Shown here piece after piece: positions 5,832 through 6,133 of a stretch of 6,133 nucleotides of DNA (positions within the stretch are counted from its first letter, which is position 1; each line of letters opens with the position of its first letter). Position numbers and translations under genes: made by a program. The notes below the pieces were generated by a model. It had not been told where the DNA came from and did not search any database. It worked only from the letters and a program-made list of their open reading frames with translations. Source of the stretch: Paracoccus sp. (in: a-proteobacteria) (lineage in GTDB: Bacteria; Pseudomonadota; Alphaproteobacteria; Rhodobacterales; Rhodobacteraceae); assembly GCA_018056045.1 (NCBI GenBank), contig JAGPGI010000175.1, forward strand, positions 1 through 6,133. Direction: 5' to 3'.

Positions 5832-6133
5832 ATGTCCAGAAGTGCCGCCAGTGCCAAGGATGTGGCTGAGCTTGCCGGAGTGTCCCGCGCCGCGGTGTCG
5901 CGCTGCTTCACGCCCGGTGCCAGCATATCGGCCGAGACGCGGGCGCGAATCGTCAAGGCGGCCGATCAGCTTGGCTATCAGGTCAACCGGCTGGCCAGCG
6001 GGCTGATTCGCAACGAGACCGGGCTGGTGGCGCTGATCGCCTCGGATGTGGCGACGCCCTATCGCTCGGCGCTGCTGGCGGCGCTGACGCAGGCCTTGCA
6101 GCAGGCGGGCAAGGTCGCCCTGCTGATCAATAC
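5832..6133 (+). CDS. LacI-family transcriptional regulator (5' part only)
   Basis: The first 100 residues of a LacI/GalR-family repressor; the gene continues past the right edge. The N-terminal helix-turn-helix is clear: AKDVAELAGVSRAAVSRCF (residues 8-26) and then ISAETRARIVKAADQLGY (32-49). The hinge helix follows (NRLASGL, 52-58, with the minor-groove Leu58), and then the start of the periplasmic-binding-protein-like sensor domain, TGLVALIASDVATPYRSALL. In the recognition helix the usual Thr before Val-Ser-Arg is Ala21, and the two specificity positions are Arg19 and Ala20. It is divergent from the transporter operon and shares its 172-bp regulatory region, so it most likely controls that operon. 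LacI-family sensors usually bind sugars or sugar phosphates, which fits an organophosphate-sugar import system better than iron uptake. Confidence 0.93.
   Translation, partial: MSRSAASAKDVAELAGVSRAAVSRCFTPGASISAETRARIVKAADQLGYQVNRLASGLIRNETGLVALIASDVATPYRSALLAALTQALQQAGKVALLIN

Noticed and set aside
5773..6006. A + strand open frame overlapping the regulator gene
   Set aside because: Its product has no recognisable domain, while the frame starting at 5832 encodes a textbook LacI helix-turn-helix.
1..6133. Search for CRISPR arrays, insertion sequences, tRNA genes, toxin-antitoxin or defence genes
   Set aside because: No spaced repeats, terminal inverted repeats, transposase, tRNA-like folds or known defence motifs were seen; the window is ordinary metabolic and transport genes.

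Overview
The window is GC-rich (clearly above 60% by eye), gene-dense, and uses GC-ending codons. Its proteins read like those of an alphaproteobacterium, most plausibly Rhodobacterales/Paracoccus-like; that placement is an inference from composition and protein style, not from a marker gene. No rRNA, tRNA, insertion sequence, CRISPR array or phage gene is visible.

Layout. (1) Positions 1-434 (+) hold the 3' end of a CysA/sulfate-type ABC ATPase gene that starts outside the window. (2) Positions 460-482 hold a perfect GC hairpin between convergent genes. (3) Positions 471-5659 (-) are one operon. In order of transcription it encodes an AfuA-like periplasmic binding protein (5659-4631), a strong hairpin (4614-4590), a 732-residue fused double-domain ABC permease (4559-2361), an FbpC/AfuC-type ATPase with TOBE region (2364-1309, GTGA overlap with the permease), and an inositol-monophosphatase-family phosphatase (1298-471, 10-nt gap). 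(4) Positions 5660-5831 are a divergent regulatory region with a consensus -35, several palindromes and an 18-nt motif repeated exactly 100 bp apart. (5) From 5832 (+) a LacI-family repressor runs off the right edge.

How it works together. By homology the transporter would usually be annotated as 'Fe(3+) ABC transporter'. Three features argue for a phosphorylated sugar or cyclitol instead. The binding protein lacks the Tyr-Tyr iron dyad of FbpA and has His-Asp at that place, as in the hexose-phosphate binder AfuA. The operon ends in a cytoplasmic IMPase-type phosphatase. The adjacent divergent regulator is LacI-family, a family that usually senses sugars. The working model is uptake of an organophosphate by the binding protein, permease and ATPase, dephosphorylation inside the cell, and control by a LacI-type repressor at the repeated motif. 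The exact substrate cannot be read from the sequence.
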